A stretch of DNA of 32,226 nt from a bacterium (GTDB lineage Bacteria > UBP15 > UBA6099): assembly GCA_029564595.1 (NCBI GenBank), contig JAKQPS010000113.1:1-32226 (forward strand), read 5' to 3'. Below the pieces are notes generated by a model. The model did not search any database and had not been told where the DNA came from. It was given only the letters and a program-made list of their open reading frames with translations. Of the stretch, positions 1 to 9,114 are shown in pieces. The position numbers and the translations under genes were made by a program. Each line of letters opens with the position of its first letter. The first letter of the stretch is position 1.

Positions 1-535
1 CTATTCCCGCGCCCATGAGGAACCTTTCAACAACCACATTGTCCTTCACTGTATACATCGCGTCCGATCCGTCGTGAAAGTATATCTCCGTTTCCGGTTT
101 CTGCGCGCCGACGACCGTTTTCTTTCTCCATACTTTTCTGCCGAATGCGTCGTAGCCGAAGGCGATGGTGAACTTGTGTTGGGTCGCATTTACTCCCTCG
201 TAGTATTTTACCACGGAAAGGCGGTTCCACGCATCCCACGTGTATTCCCATTTTTTATCCGTCGCCATGTGACCTACGCAGGCTTTTGACGTGGCGTTGC
301 CGGCGGCGTCATATGTGAAGGAGCAGATGCCCTGTTTGAGGAGCCTGTTGGCGGCGTCGTATGAGTAGGAGCCGGGATGAGCGGGGGAGACGCGGTTGCC
401 TTTGACGTCGTAGTGGAATAATTCGTCGGGTATGGGGGAGCCGGGACGTGTTTCGGAGTGGTCGGCGGATATGAGTTGTCCCATGTCGTCGTAGCCGTAC
501 ACGTGGCGGTCGCCCGGATTAATGCCACAGCGCAG
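1..535 (-). CDS. RHS/YD-repeat protein fragment, 5'-truncated and cut by the window edge
   Basis: An open frame of 178 codons plus one base runs without a stop from just after the dnaE stop codon to the left edge. Its translation contains about seven YD-type repeats, such as VYGYDDMGQL, FHYDVKGNRV, YSYDAANRLL, FTYDAAGNAT and FGYDAFGRKV, followed by EIYFHDGSDAMYTV and RFLMGAGI. These resemble the last repeats and the G-x-G-I-D segment of the RHS core. RHS proteins form a beta-cocoon shell that usually encloses a C-terminal toxin or variable tip, which would lie beyond position 1. There is no convincing start: the first in-frame candidates are GTG at 502 and ATG at 484, both inside a repeat and without a Shine-Dalgarno. 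I read it as a remnant or displaced 3' part of a large RHS gene. The family call is firm. Whether it is expressed is doubtful. Confidence 0.72.
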   Translation of the reverse strand, partial: MRCGINPGDRHVYGYDDMGQLISADHSETRPGSPIPDELFHYDVKGNRVSPAHPGSYSYDAANRLLKQGICSFTYDAAGNATSKACVGHMATDKKWEYTWDAWNRLSVVKYYEGVNATQHKFTIAFGYDAFGRKVWRKKTVVGAQKPETEIYFHDGSDAMYTVKDNVVVERFLMGAGI

Positions 536-3500
536 CTACTGTCTGTCGGTTTCGACCCAGACGTTGCTCTCGCCGAAAATTCTTCTGGCGATACGCAACA
601 GTTCAGGGCTGTAACGCGCGCCGCTATTGCCGGAGAGAAGGAACTTGCGGGCTTTTTTTCCTTCGTCGATATGAATCACGACATCGTTGTCGCCGCTGTT
701 CGCGTTAAGGAGGCGCTTGAGTTCGCGCACCAACTCCGCCGACTTCTCGTCGCCTGTCGAACCTGCGATTCTAAAATGGACTCTTCGTTTCACTGGCTCG
801 GATTTTTTGCCGGCTTCGGGAGTTTCAAGATAAGGCTCTATTTCATTGCACATCACTCTGTATTCAAGAGTTTCCTCGTCGTCTTCTCCGCCGCCGTTGT
901 CCCTTGATTTTGCCCAGACGCGGCCCTTCACCGCCACCACGTTGTCCTCTCGAACATGATTTGAATATTTTACCCATTCCCTCGGACCGATAGAGACGAG
1001 GATTTTGCCGGTGTAGTCCTCCAGATCGACAAACGCCATCTGGTCGCCTGACTTCAAGTTGAAAGTTTTTACCCGCGATATTGATCCAGCCACCACGACT
1101 TCTCTGCGCTCGGAAGGGTCTATCTCGACCACTTCGACGGCGGAAATATTCGCCTTCTGAGTCAACCACGCTCTGTACGGATCAAGCGGATTGTGGGATA
1201 GATAGAGTCCGATAAGCTCTTTTTCGTCCTGAAGCAGAGTCCTCATTCCGAACTCCTCGATTTGAGGCAGTTCAGGCTCGTAGCATTTGGAGGTCTCTTC
1301 ATCGCCGAAGAGACATGTCTGACCGGAATCCCTGTCGCGCTGGACTTTCTTGCCGTATTCCATCGCTTCTTCGACCGCGGCCATTTTCTGCGCGCGGTTC
1401 CCGTCGATGCCGTCCATTCCTCCGGAGCGTATAAGAGATTCGATGGCTTTGGAGTTGACCGCCCGGAGGTCTACTCTCGCGCAAAACTCGAAAAGGGATT
1501 TGTAATGCCCGTTCTCATCCCTCTCTCGGATAATCGCCTCGATTGCCCCGCCTCCCACGTTTTTCACGGCGGCGAGACCGAAAACGATTTTGTCATCCAC
1601 CGGAGCAAATATTTTCTGCCCGGCGTTTATGTCAGGAGGGGTGACCATGATTTTCATTCTGCGGCATTCGTCAATGTACTTCGCTATCTTCTCGCTGTCG
1701 TCCATTACGCTGGTCAGCAGAGCCGCCATGAACTCGACCGGATAGTTCGCCTTGAGGTAGGCGGTCTGATAAGCGATATAAGCGTAAACGGCGCTGTGGC
1801 TTTTGTTAAAACCGTATCCTGAAAAACTGTCTATCTGGTTGAAAAGAGCCTCCGCAGCGGCCCTGCTTCCAAGAAGCTGCTCGGCGCCGCTGATGAACTT
1901 CACTCCAAGCCTGTCCATATCCTCGCGCTTCTTTTTCGCCATTGCCTTTCTTAGATCATCGGCCTGAGCCAGAGTGAACCCAGCCACGAGGTGCGCGCTC
2001 TGCATCGCCTGTTCCTGATAAAGAAAAACGCCCGAAGTCTCTCTCAAAACAACTTCAAGTTTAGGGTGCTGATATTCAATCATCTTAGGGTCTTTCTTGC
2101 GATTCTCGAAAAACTTGTCCACATCGCCGCCCTGCAGCGGGCCGGGCCGGTTAAGTGCGTTCAGCGCGATAAGGTCTTCTATGCAAGTAGGCTGAAGCCT
2201 CGCGCACAACCGTTTTGCGGTATTGCTTTCAAACTGGAACACGCCGTCCGTTTCTCCGCTGCGGAAAACTTCATACGACTTGTCGTCGTCGAGCGGCAGA
2301 TGATCCAAATCAATTTTTTTGCCAGTTCTTTTTTCAACGTAGCGCGCGGCGTCCGCGAGAACGGTCAGGTTGCGCAGCCCCAGAAAGTCCATCTTGAGCA
2401 GCCCCAAGCTCTCAAGGTCTTCATGGACGAACTGTGTCATCGGGACTTCGTCTTTTGTGGACTGGTAAATCGGAATCAAATCCGTCACGGGCTGGTCGGT
2501 GATAACTACGCCCGCCGCGTGCGTCGATATGTTTCTAGGCAGCCCTTCTATCTGCTTGGATATCCTTAGAAGCTTACCGATATCGGGGTCGTTGTCGTAG
2601 AGATATTTAAGTTCGGGAGTGAAGTTTATCGCGTTTTCGATTGTCACTTTCTGGTCGGGAATCACGAACGGGACAAGCTTGGCGACTTTGTCCACCACAG
2701 GCAGAGGCATACCGAGCACGCGACCCACATCCCTGATGGCCGCCCTCGCCTTCTCGCGACCGAACGTGATTATCATCGCCACTTTGTCTTCGCCGTATTT
2801 GCGTTTGGCGTAGTCGATGACCTCTCCGCGCCGCTCATAGCAGAAGTCCATGTCGATGTCCGGCATGGTGCGCCTGTCGGGATTCAGGAAACGCTCGAAC
2901 AGCAGCCCGTATTTGAGAGGCTCGATTTGAGTGATGTCCAGAGCGTATGCGACGATGCTGCCGGCTACCGAGCCTCTTCCGGGGCCGACGGGTATGCCGT
3001 TTTCCCGCGCGTATCTCAACAAGTCCCACACGATGAGAAAATACTCCGCGAAGCCCATGTCGTTGATGACTTTCAACTCGAACTCCGCGCGTTCTCTGAT
3101 GCTCTTCGTCACCGCCGGATATTTCTTCTCTATGCCTTTGAAAGCGAGTTCGCTTAGATATTCCTTGTCCGTTTTCCCGCCTTCCACCTCGAAATGGGGA
3201 AGTATCGGACGGTTTGATTCAAACGCGAACTCGCAACGTTCCGCTATCTCCGCTGTTATCGCCAGAGCCTCGGGCCTGTCGGCGAAAACATCCATCATTT
3301 CGCGAGCCGATTTCAGATAAAACTCTTTCGACTCGAAACTGAGCCTGTTGGCGTCGTCGAGTGTTTTTCCCTCCTGAACGCACATCATCACGTCCTGCAC
3401 CAGCGCGTCTTCAGGCTGAAGGTAGTGAGAGTCATTCGTCGCCACAAGCGGGATGGACAACTCCCGCGAAAGTTCGATAAGGCCGGCGTTCGCCTTCGAC

Positions 3501-4051
3501 TGCTCCTCAAGGCCGTGATCCATGATTTCGAGATAGTAATTCCCCTCGCCGAACACGTCCCTGTGCCACTGCGCGCGCTTGCGGGCCTCGTCCGTCTGAC
3601 CTCGAAGGATAAAAGACGGAACCTCCCCGCCGAGGCACGCCGACATCGCGATCAGTCCCTCGCTGTGCTTTTCGAGCAACTCTTTGTCCACTCGCGGCTT
3701 GTAATAGAAACCTTCCGTGTGAGCCAGCGACACCATCTTGATAAGGTTCCGGTATCCGGTCTTGTTCTTTATCAGCAACAGCAGATGGAATATGTCCCTG
3801 TCCAGAGGGTGCTCTTTGTCGAATCTTCTTCTCGGAGCCACGTATATTTCGCAGCCCAGAAGAGGCTTGATCCCCTTTTTCTTAGCCGCCGCAATGAACT
3901 TCACGGCTCCGAACATGTTTCCGTGGTCCGTCATAGCGATGGATTTCATGCCTAACTCGGCGGCGCGGTCCACAATCGCCGAAACCCTGCTCGCTCCGTC
4001 CAGCATGCTGTATTCAGTATGAACGTGAAGGTGAACGAAATCTTCCCACAC
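536..4051 (-). CDS. dnaE: DNA polymerase III subunit alpha (replicative polymerase)
   Basis: Catalytic subunit of the replicative DNA polymerase III holoenzyme. The 1171-residue length is normal for DnaE1. The N-terminal PHP domain is visible (HLHVHTEYS at residues 7-15, MTDHGNM at 40-46). The glycine-rich PGRGSVAGS segment precedes the palm motif PDIDMDF near residue 397, whose aspartates bind the catalytic metals. A C-terminal OB-fold domain (GSISRVKTFNLKSGDQMAFVD pattern) begins near residue 995. The start is GTG at 4051, preceded eight bases earlier by GGAGG (4060-4064). No ATG is better placed. The upstream gene, an acyl-CoA dehydrogenase, ends 104 bases away on the same strand, so read-through transcription is possible. 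Directly after the TAG stop an RHS-repeat frame begins. The protein appears intact, with its usual C-terminus ending in a GESNVWVE segment. Confidence 0.97.
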   Translation of the reverse strand: MWEDFVHLHVHTEYSMLDGASRVSAIVDRAAELGMKSIAMTDHGNMFGAVKFIAAAKKKGIKPLLGCEIYVAPRRRFDKEHPLDRDIFHLLLLIKNKTGYRNLIKMVSLAHTEGFYYKPRVDKELLEKHSEGLIAMSACLGGEVPSFILRGQTDEARKRAQWHRDVFGEGNYYLEIMDHGLEEQSKANAGLIELSRELSIPLVATNDSHYLQPEDALVQDVMMCVQEGKTLDDANRLSFESKEFYLKSAREMMDVFADRPEALAITAEIAERCEFAFESNRPILPHFEVEGGKTDKEYLSELAFKGIEKKYPAVTKSIRERAEFELKVINDMGFAEYFLIVWDLLRYARENGIPVGPGRGSVAGSIVAYALDITQIEPLKYGLLFERFLNPDRRTMPDIDMDFCYERRGEVIDYAKRKYGEDKVAMIITFGREKARAAIRDVGRVLGMPLPVVDKVAKLVPFVIPDQKVTIENAINFTPELKYLYDNDPDIGKLLRISKQIEGLPRNISTHAAGVVITDQPVTDLIPIYQSTKDEVPMTQFVHEDLESLGLLKMDFLGLRNLTVLADAARYVEKRTGKKIDLDHLPLDDDKSYEVFRSGETDGVFQFESNTAKRLCARLQPTCIEDLIALNALNRPGPLQGGDVDKFFENRKKDPKMIEYQHPKLEVVLRETSGVFLYQEQAMQSAHLVAGFTLAQADDLRKAMAKKKREDMDRLGVKFISGAEQLLGSRAAAEALFNQIDSFSGYGFNKSHSAVYAYIAYQTAYLKANYPVEFMAALLTSVMDDSEKIAKYIDECRRMKIMVTPPDINAGQKIFAPVDDKIVFGLAAVKNVGGGAIEAIIRERDENGHYKSLFEFCARVDLRAVNSKAIESLIRSGGMDGIDGNRAQKMAAVEEAMEYGKKVQRDRDSGQTCLFGDEETSKCYEPELPQIEEFGMRTLLQDEKELIGLYLSHNPLDPYRAWLTQKANISAVEVVEIDPSERREVVVAGSISRVKTFNLKSGDQMAFVDLEDYTGKILVSIGPREWVKYSNHVREDNVVAVKGRVWAKSRDNGGGEDDEETLEYRVMCNEIEPYLETPEAGKKSEPVKRRVHFRIAGSTGDEKSAELVRELKRLLNANSGDNDVVIHIDEGKKARKFLLSGNSGARYSPELLRIARRIFGESNVWVETDRQ

Positions 4052-4155
4052 TATATAAACCTCCGAAAGACGCTGTCCTCGCGGGATGCGCGGCGACGCA
4101 TGCCGCGCCGCGAGCGCGTCTGTGAATTTTCATTTCAATCTATGCCGCTGGAACT

Positions 4156-5304
4156 TCACAGGCCCATTCTTCTGCCGATGATTTCCTTCATTATCTCTGT
4201 CGTCCCGGCGAAGATAGTCTGCACCCGGATGTCCATGTAGTCTTTGCATATCGGGTATTCGAGCATGTAACCGTACCCGCCGTACAGTTGAAGAGCAGTG
4301 TCCGCCGTCCTTTTGGCCATCTCGGTTACCCACCACTTGGCCATGCAGGTTTCGGTCACGACGTCTTTGCCGGCCACATGGCTCTCGATGAGCCTGTCTA
4401 CGAAAGCGCGGCCAATCTCTATCTCCGTCGCCATCTCGGCCAGCTTGAATCTGGTGTTCTGGAATTTCGATATCGGCCTGCCGAAGGCCACGCGCTCTTT
4501 GGTGTACTTGACCGCGTCTTTGAGCATCTGCTCGGCGGCGGCCTGAGAGCCGATGGCGCATACAAGCCGCTCCTGCTGGAGCTTCTGCATCATATAAATA
4601 AAGCCCAGCCCCTCGCTGCCCAGCAGGTTCGAGCACGGAACGCGGCAGTCCTCAAAATACATCTCCGCCGTGTCCTGCGCCTTCATCCCCATTTTATCAA
4701 GCCTGCGACCGCGAACGAAACCCGGCGCGCCCTCCTCCACCACTATGAGCGATATCCCCGTGTGCGGCGGATCGGCTTTCGTGTTCGTCTTCGCGGCCAC
4801 TATGACCAGATTCGATATCAGTCCGTTGGAAATAAACGTCTTCTGTCCGTTGATGACGTAGTGGTCGCCGTCTTTTACGGCCGTCGTGGTTATAGCAGCG
4901 AGGTCAGATCCCGCTCCCGGCTCCGTCATGGCCACCGCCGTAATCGTTTCGCCGGTCACGCAGCCCGGCAGCCATCTCTTCTTCTGCTCCGCGTTCCCAA
5001 ATGCCCCGATGTAGGGAACCACGACATCCGAGTGAAGACCGAGCAGAAATCCCGACACTCTGGCGTAAGAGCACTCTTCGATGATTATCGCCGAATACAG
5101 GAAGTCCACCCCGGAACCGCCCAGTTCTTCCGAAACCCACGGGCATAGAAAACCGTTCTCGCCCGCCTTGCGCCATGCCTCAGCAGGAACCTGTCCCGCC
5201 TTTTCCCATTCTTCGTGATAAGGAACAACTTCTTTCTCCAGAAATTTCCTGAAGGCGTCCCTGAAAATCTTGTGTTCCTCGCTAAAAAGCTTCCTCGGTA
5301 TCAT
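4156..5304 (-). CDS. Acyl-CoA dehydrogenase, long-chain (LCAD)-like active site
   Basis: FAD-dependent enzyme for the first, alpha-beta oxidising step of fatty acyl-CoA degradation, passing electrons to electron-transfer flavoprotein. It has 382 residues from the preferred start, the usual family size. The signature AMTEPGAGSD lies in the middle domain, and the C-terminal domain contains AFGRPISKFQ and YGGYGYM. The C-terminal motif reads IFAGTTEIM, so the glutamate of the common YEGT motif is alanine. The likely catalytic base is instead the glutamate of LQQERL near residue 244, as in long-chain and isovaleryl-type enzymes. Translation from 5373 would add 23 unrelated residues. I chose ATG at 5304 because a GAGGTGG Shine-Dalgarno sits just upstream and MIPRKLFSEEH is a normal family N-terminus. 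It may be co-transcribed with the acyltransferase (177 bases upstream) and dnaE downstream. Substrate chain length is inferred, not shown. Confidence 0.92.
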   Translation of the reverse strand: MIPRKLFSEEHKIFRDAFRKFLEKEVVPYHEEWEKAGQVPAEAWRKAGENGFLCPWVSEELGGSGVDFLYSAIIIEECSYARVSGFLLGLHSDVVVPYIGAFGNAEQKKRWLPGCVTGETITAVAMTEPGAGSDLAAITTTAVKDGDHYVINGQKTFISNGLISNLVIVAAKTNTKADPPHTGISLIVVEEGAPGFVRGRRLDKMGMKAQDTAEMYFEDCRVPCSNLLGSEGLGFIYMMQKLQQERLVCAIGSQAAAEQMLKDAVKYTKERVAFGRPISKFQNTRFKLAEMATEIEIGRAFVDRLIESHVAGKDVVTETCMAKWWVTEMAKRTADTALQLYGGYGYMLEYPICKDYMDIRVQTIFAGTTEIMKEIIGRRMGL

Positions 5305-5481
5305 TCCCCACCTCATGAATAATAGTATAAGGAACCTGAGACGGCAGTTCCTCGCGGACGGCGATTCGGCCATTTGCCGCGTGTTCTGTAGTACGATACC
5401 AGAATTGGGGGCGGTTGTCTATGAAATAGATGCCGCCAGCCGGAAGAATCGAGACTTTTACGCGTGCAGATTTTGCCTGCG

Positions 5482-6339
5482 TTATGGGTGGCTCAATCCG
5501 AGCCTTTCGTTCAGCATTCCCTGTATGTGGCTCCTCAATCCGTCCACAAGCTCGCGCACGCGCTTAGGCTCCGCCATAGCGTCAGGATGCTCTTCATAAT
5601 AATTTATAGGCGTGTCGAAATAAATGTCGAATTTAGACGGCAGCGGCACAAGTCCCAACAACCCCAGCCACGGAAACAACGGCGTCAGGGGCAGATGCTT
5701 GAAGCCTAGAAAATTTAGATCGACTTTGCCCAGAGTCATGGCCGCCTCTTCCGAACCCGTCACGCAAGTCGGTATTATCGGCGTTCTGTATTTGAGAGCG
5801 TATTCCATGAATCCGACAGTGAATTTATCGACCTTGTATTTATCAAAAATCGTGTGAACGTCGCCCTCCGCCCCTGTGGGAAACACGACAATAAGATTCT
5901 GGTTCTCGAAAACTTTTTTGACGTTTTCATCACAGCCGACTATCTGTCCGCCGCGTATAACAAGCACCGACCCGCCGGGTATCCCCGGTATCGATTTGTT
6001 CACAATCGTTCTTATGAAACGGGGTTTTTCCAGTTCCACCAGTCCCGCCGTCCATATCATCGCGGCGTCGAAAGGAAGAATAGGCGCATGATTCGCCACT
6101 ATGAGGCCCGGCCCTTCGACCGGAATGTTTTCGATGCCGTGCGCGTCAGCCTTGAAGTAATTCTTGTAAATGAAGAGTATAACAGATCCCACTTTCGATA
6201 TCATATCCAAGCTTGTTCCGAAATCGTCATATCCGTTTTCATCGAAAGCGATGTCGGAATTCTGGATTTTGTTCTTCATGAATTCGACTGCGGTTCCGTT
6301 GAAGAAATCCTTGTTTTTCAATTCCCTGTAATCGTCCAT
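5482..6339 (-). CDS. Lysophospholipid acyltransferase (PlsC-like) family protein
   Basis: Probable membrane-associated acyltransferase of the LPLAT superfamily, which transfers acyl groups to glycerol or lipid hydroxyls. The block-I motif is NHAPILPFD around residues 83-91. The His-to-Asp spacing is longer than the NHx4D of classic PlsC and resembles the MGAT/DGAT-like branch. A second motif FPTGAEGD lies near residue 151, and IPTCVTGSEEA follows. A hydrophobic stretch (SVILFIYKNYF) precedes the catalytic block. The length, 285 residues, suits a single-domain enzyme. ATG at 6339 is favoured over ATG at 6354 because GGGAG lies just before it. The epimerase-like gene ends 51 bases upstream on the same strand, so the two are probably one unit, and the acyl-CoA dehydrogenase follows. 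From memory, a similar epimerase/acyltransferase pair occurs in mycobacteria (Rv0501-Rv0502). The acceptor lipid is unknown. Confidence 0.85.
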   Translation of the reverse strand: MDDYRELKNKDFFNGTAVEFMKNKIQNSDIAFDENGYDDFGTSLDMISKVGSVILFIYKNYFKADAHGIENIPVEGPGLIVANHAPILPFDAAMIWTAGLVELEKPRFIRTIVNKSIPGIPGGSVLVIRGGQIVGCDENVKKVFENQNLIVVFPTGAEGDVHTIFDKYKVDKFTVGFMEYALKYRTPIIPTCVTGSEEAAMTLGKVDLNFLGFKHLPLTPLFPWLGLLGLVPLPSKFDIYFDTPINYYEEHPDAMAEPKRVRELVDGLRSHIQGMLNERLGLSHP

Positions 6340-6390
6340 TGCGTCTCCCGTCATAGAAATTATCGAGGCAATCGCCCGCGCGGGCGCGTT

Positions 6391-7368
6391 TTAAGAGTCG
6401 GCAACTGTTCCCGCAACATCAGACGCAGCGCTGTCATCTCTGGGCCTGTTTCTTTCCGCGCGGCTTTTTTTCAGAGCGGCAGGATCATATCCCAACTCTT
6501 CAAAAGCCCTTGCGCCGTCAACCGTGAACGGATATTTGATATAGTTGAAATCAAAGGACAGTTTCTTTGACCAAATGAATCTGCCGTTGTTGTGAACCAA
6601 GAAATCAGGGAGCGGAAGCGGTTTTTTGCCGAGCCGACGGATAACTTCGCCGAGAGGAAGATGGATGTGGCCTCTGATGTTGTAAGCGCCTCTGGCGGTC
6701 GGGCATTTCAGCGCGGCCATAAACGCGTCCAGAACTTCATCTTCATAAATTATCTGAAACATGGGATCGAACCCTAAAAGCGTCGGCACATAGTCGCCCT
6801 TCATGTACATCGTAAGAAGGCTCTCGCCCGAACTCCTCCAAATGGGAACCATTCGCAGTATCACTACGCGCAGGCCGCTTGAGCTCTGCGCCTGCGTCTG
6901 GCATATCATGTCCGCCTCGATGCGGTCTCTCACGCTCGGAATATCTCTGTTGCCGAGCAGAGGATGCCTCTCGCGCAGAAGAGCCGGGTTGTCCTGCCTT
7001 GCGCCGTAAACTATTGTTGAACTCGGATATATGAACTGCCTGACGCCGTATTTTTTTGCCAGCCCCAGCATTTGGAACGTGCCGTACACGTTGGTCATCA
7101 TCCGCTCGTCGGTGGACATCTCTTCGCTCTGCCCGAACGCAAGGTGTATGACGGCGTCGATGCTGCCCTCCGTCTTGAACACGTCTTCGATCCTCTTTTT
7201 TCGCGAATCGCCGAAAACGTGTCTCATGTCAGAACACTCTTGTTCGTCCATGTCGCACTCGCGCACATCCACTCCGACAATATCGATATCGTCGCCGTAC
7301 TCCTCGCGAAGCCGCCCTGCCAGCAATTTTCCGAAATACCCCGAACCGCCCGTCATTAAAACTTTCAT
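6391..7368 (-). CDS. NAD-dependent epimerase/dehydratase family protein (extended SDR)
   Basis: Extended short-chain dehydrogenase/reductase fold of 325 residues. The N-terminal dinucleotide-binding motif TGGSGYFG occupies residues 6-13, followed by an acidic GVDVRECD segment that suggests NAD(H) preference. The family landmarks DAVIHLAFG, TNVYGTFQML and YPSSTIVYG are present. The usual catalytic YxxxK is not: at its expected place the sequence reads PSVRDRIEADM, with Ser and Arg where Tyr and Lys would sit. Catalysis therefore may be altered or absent. The last 25 residues or so are polar and probably disordered. ATG at 7368 has GGAG a few bases upstream. The gene probably leads the epimerase-acyltransferase unit. 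A role in lipid or polar-headgroup modification is inferred from that pairing only. The real substrate is unknown. Confidence 0.85.
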   Translation of the reverse strand: MKVLMTGGSGYFGKLLAGRLREEYGDDIDIVGVDVRECDMDEQECSDMRHVFGDSRKKRIEDVFKTEGSIDAVIHLAFGQSEEMSTDERMMTNVYGTFQMLGLAKKYGVRQFIYPSSTIVYGARQDNPALLRERHPLLGNRDIPSVRDRIEADMICQTQAQSSSGLRVVILRMVPIWRSSGESLLTMYMKGDYVPTLLGFDPMFQIIYEDEVLDAFMAALKCPTARGAYNIRGHIHLPLGEVIRRLGKKPLPLPDFLVHNNGRFIWSKKLSFDFNYIKYPFTVDGARAFEELGYDPAALKKSRAERNRPRDDSAASDVAGTVADS

Positions 7369-7559
7369 AGCTCTCTCCGAAAAACATATTAGAACATCAA
7401 TTTAGGCATGACCATAAGATGAATTTCACTCTGATTTTAACACAATAATAGAGCGAATGCCATAAAGATGTAATCATTGAGGCGGGTTGAAAAAGACAGA
7501 AATGAAACAATGCGGAATATCACTTTGATTATTCAATCGCACAGAATTGAATCAGTTTA

Positions 7560-9044
7560 CTACACCGCTGCAGAAGTCTCTCGTATGTGTTTTTCGGCGC
7601 GATCAAGCCGAGCCAAGCAGACATCCCGTCCGAGAAGTTCCATCAATTCGAAAAGGCTGGGGCCGAAGGTTTTTCCTGTGAGGGCAAGCCTGACCGGGTG
7701 TATCGTCTGATTGGCTCCAAGCCCTTTTTCTTCTTTCAAGCGGACGTACATCTTCTCTATGCCGTCGTGATTGAAAGGCTCGACAGCGGCCAGTTCGGTC
7801 TTGACAAGCGCGATGTTGTCCGCCGCGTTCTCCTTCGAGAAATGTTTCTTGGCTCCCTTTTCGTCATAAGACTCAACATCTTTGAAAAAGAAATCAGCGT
7901 ATTCGTCTATGTCGCTTAGTATTTTTACTCTCTCGGCGGATATCTCGACGATGCGCTCGATCCATTCCCTCTTCGTTTCCGCTTCGTCGGCTGTGACATA
8001 TCCCCGCTCCACAAGATAGTCCACCCACATTTTTACCACTCTGCTTCTGTCTATCGTTTTCATCCAATAAGCGTTGAGGTAGTGCAGGCGCGCCTCGTCG
8101 AAGACGGAAGGAGCCTTGCTCATGGCCTCGATTGAGAACGCTTCAGCGAGTTCTCTTATCGTGAAGAATTCCCTGTCGTCCTTGGGGTTCCAGCCGAGGA
8201 AAGCCAGATAGTTCACCATAGATTCGGGAAGGTATCCTTTTTCTCTGAACTGGAAGACGGACACCGCGCCGTGCCTTTTCGAGAGCTTCGTCCTGTCCTG
8301 TCCGAGGATCATCGCTGTGTGAAGATATTCCGGCACGTGGAGTCCGAGCGTGCGGTTCACCAGCATCTGTTTCGGCGTGTTCGATATGTGGTCTTCCCCT
8401 CTGACAACGTGGGTTATCTTCATCAGGGCGTCGTCTATGGCGTTGGTGAGAAGAAAAGTCGGCGAGCCGTCCGAGCGAGCGATAATGAAGTCGTCGATAT
8501 CGTTCGTGTCGAACTCGATGGGGCCGCGCAACAGGTCGTTGAGGACGATCCTATCGTTCTTGGGAGTCATGAACCTGACGGAGAACGCGTCGCGTTCCGA
8601 CTCTTTTTTGATTCTTTGATCGTCTGACATCGCCCTGCAACCGCAATTAAACACGTCGGGAGAGCCTGATCTGCGCGCCTCTTCCCTCGCATGGTCAAGC
8701 TCTTCTTTTGTGCAATAGCACTTGTACGCCGCGCCTGATTCGAGAAGTTTTTTCGTGTAATCTTCGTAAATGCCGCCGCGCTCGCTCTGGTAGTACGGCC
8801 CGAACTCCCCGCCCTTTACAGGACCTTCGTCCCAGTCGATGCCAAGCCATTCAAGATCGGCGATGATTAGGCGTTCGTACTCTTTTGTCGAGCGTTCCGT
8901 GTCCGTGTCTTCCATTCGAAGGACGACTACGCCGCCGTATCTTCTGGCAATCAGCCAGTTGAACAACGCCGTGTTTGCGTTGCCGAAATGAAATCTTCCT
9001 GTGGGGGAAGGAGCGAATCTTGTTCTTACATTATTAAGGTCCAT
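7560..9044 (-). CDS. gltX: Glutamyl-tRNA synthetase
   Basis: Class I aminoacyl-tRNA synthetase that charges tRNA-Glu, and in many bacteria also tRNA-Gln. It has 494 residues. The HIGH-type signature is FAPSPTGRFHFGN, with H-F-G-N at residues 19-22, and the KMSKS-type loop is KLSKR near 253-257. Between them LRMEDTD, WDEGP and VVRGEDHISNT are standard GluRS landmarks. A likely zinc site is formed by C109, C111, C134 and C136; the E. coli site has His at the last position. ATG at 9044 is preceded by GGAG, and residues encoded further upstream (to 9173) are arginine-rich and unlike any GluRS, so they are excluded. Transcription probably starts from the promoter at 9115-9143, giving a leader of about 60 bases. 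Whether it is discriminating cannot be told here. I did not see gatABC in the window. Confidence 0.96.
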   Translation of the reverse strand: MDLNNVRTRFAPSPTGRFHFGNANTALFNWLIARRYGGVVVLRMEDTDTERSTKEYERLIIADLEWLGIDWDEGPVKGGEFGPYYQSERGGIYEDYTKKLLESGAAYKCYCTKEELDHAREEARRSGSPDVFNCGCRAMSDDQRIKKESERDAFSVRFMTPKNDRIVLNDLLRGPIEFDTNDIDDFIIARSDGSPTFLLTNAIDDALMKITHVVRGEDHISNTPKQMLVNRTLGLHVPEYLHTAMILGQDRTKLSKRHGAVSVFQFREKGYLPESMVNYLAFLGWNPKDDREFFTIRELAEAFSIEAMSKAPSVFDEARLHYLNAYWMKTIDRSRVVKMWVDYLVERGYVTADEAETKREWIERIVEISAERVKILSDIDEYADFFFKDVESYDEKGAKKHFSKENAADNIALVKTELAAVEPFNHDGIEKMYVRLKEEKGLGANQTIHPVRLALTGKTFGPSLFELMELLGRDVCLARLDRAEKHIRETSAAV

Positions 9045-9114
9045 CGTGGTCTCCAGAATCCGCGGTCTGCGTCTTTTAGGTCGTTTTTGCGTGTCGATGA
9101 CGCGACGACTGTCA

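Noticed and set aside
274-528. 84-codon minus-strand frame, threonine/proline-rich
   Set aside because: It is a shifted frame of the RHS-repeat coding sequence, whose true frame gives clear YD repeats.
536-4051. Many plus-strand open frames of 60-190 codons opposite dnaE, and similar ones opposite gltX, hcp, argG, amt and the MFS gene
   Set aside because: They mirror the codon pattern of clear conserved genes, lack ribosome sites and have arginine/serine-rich, family-less translations; they are antisense shadows.
4080-4130. G+C-rich imperfect inverted repeats between the acyl-CoA dehydrogenase and dnaE
   Set aside because: Several short GCGGCG/CGCCGC pairings are possible but there is no stable single stem or T run, so no terminator is called.
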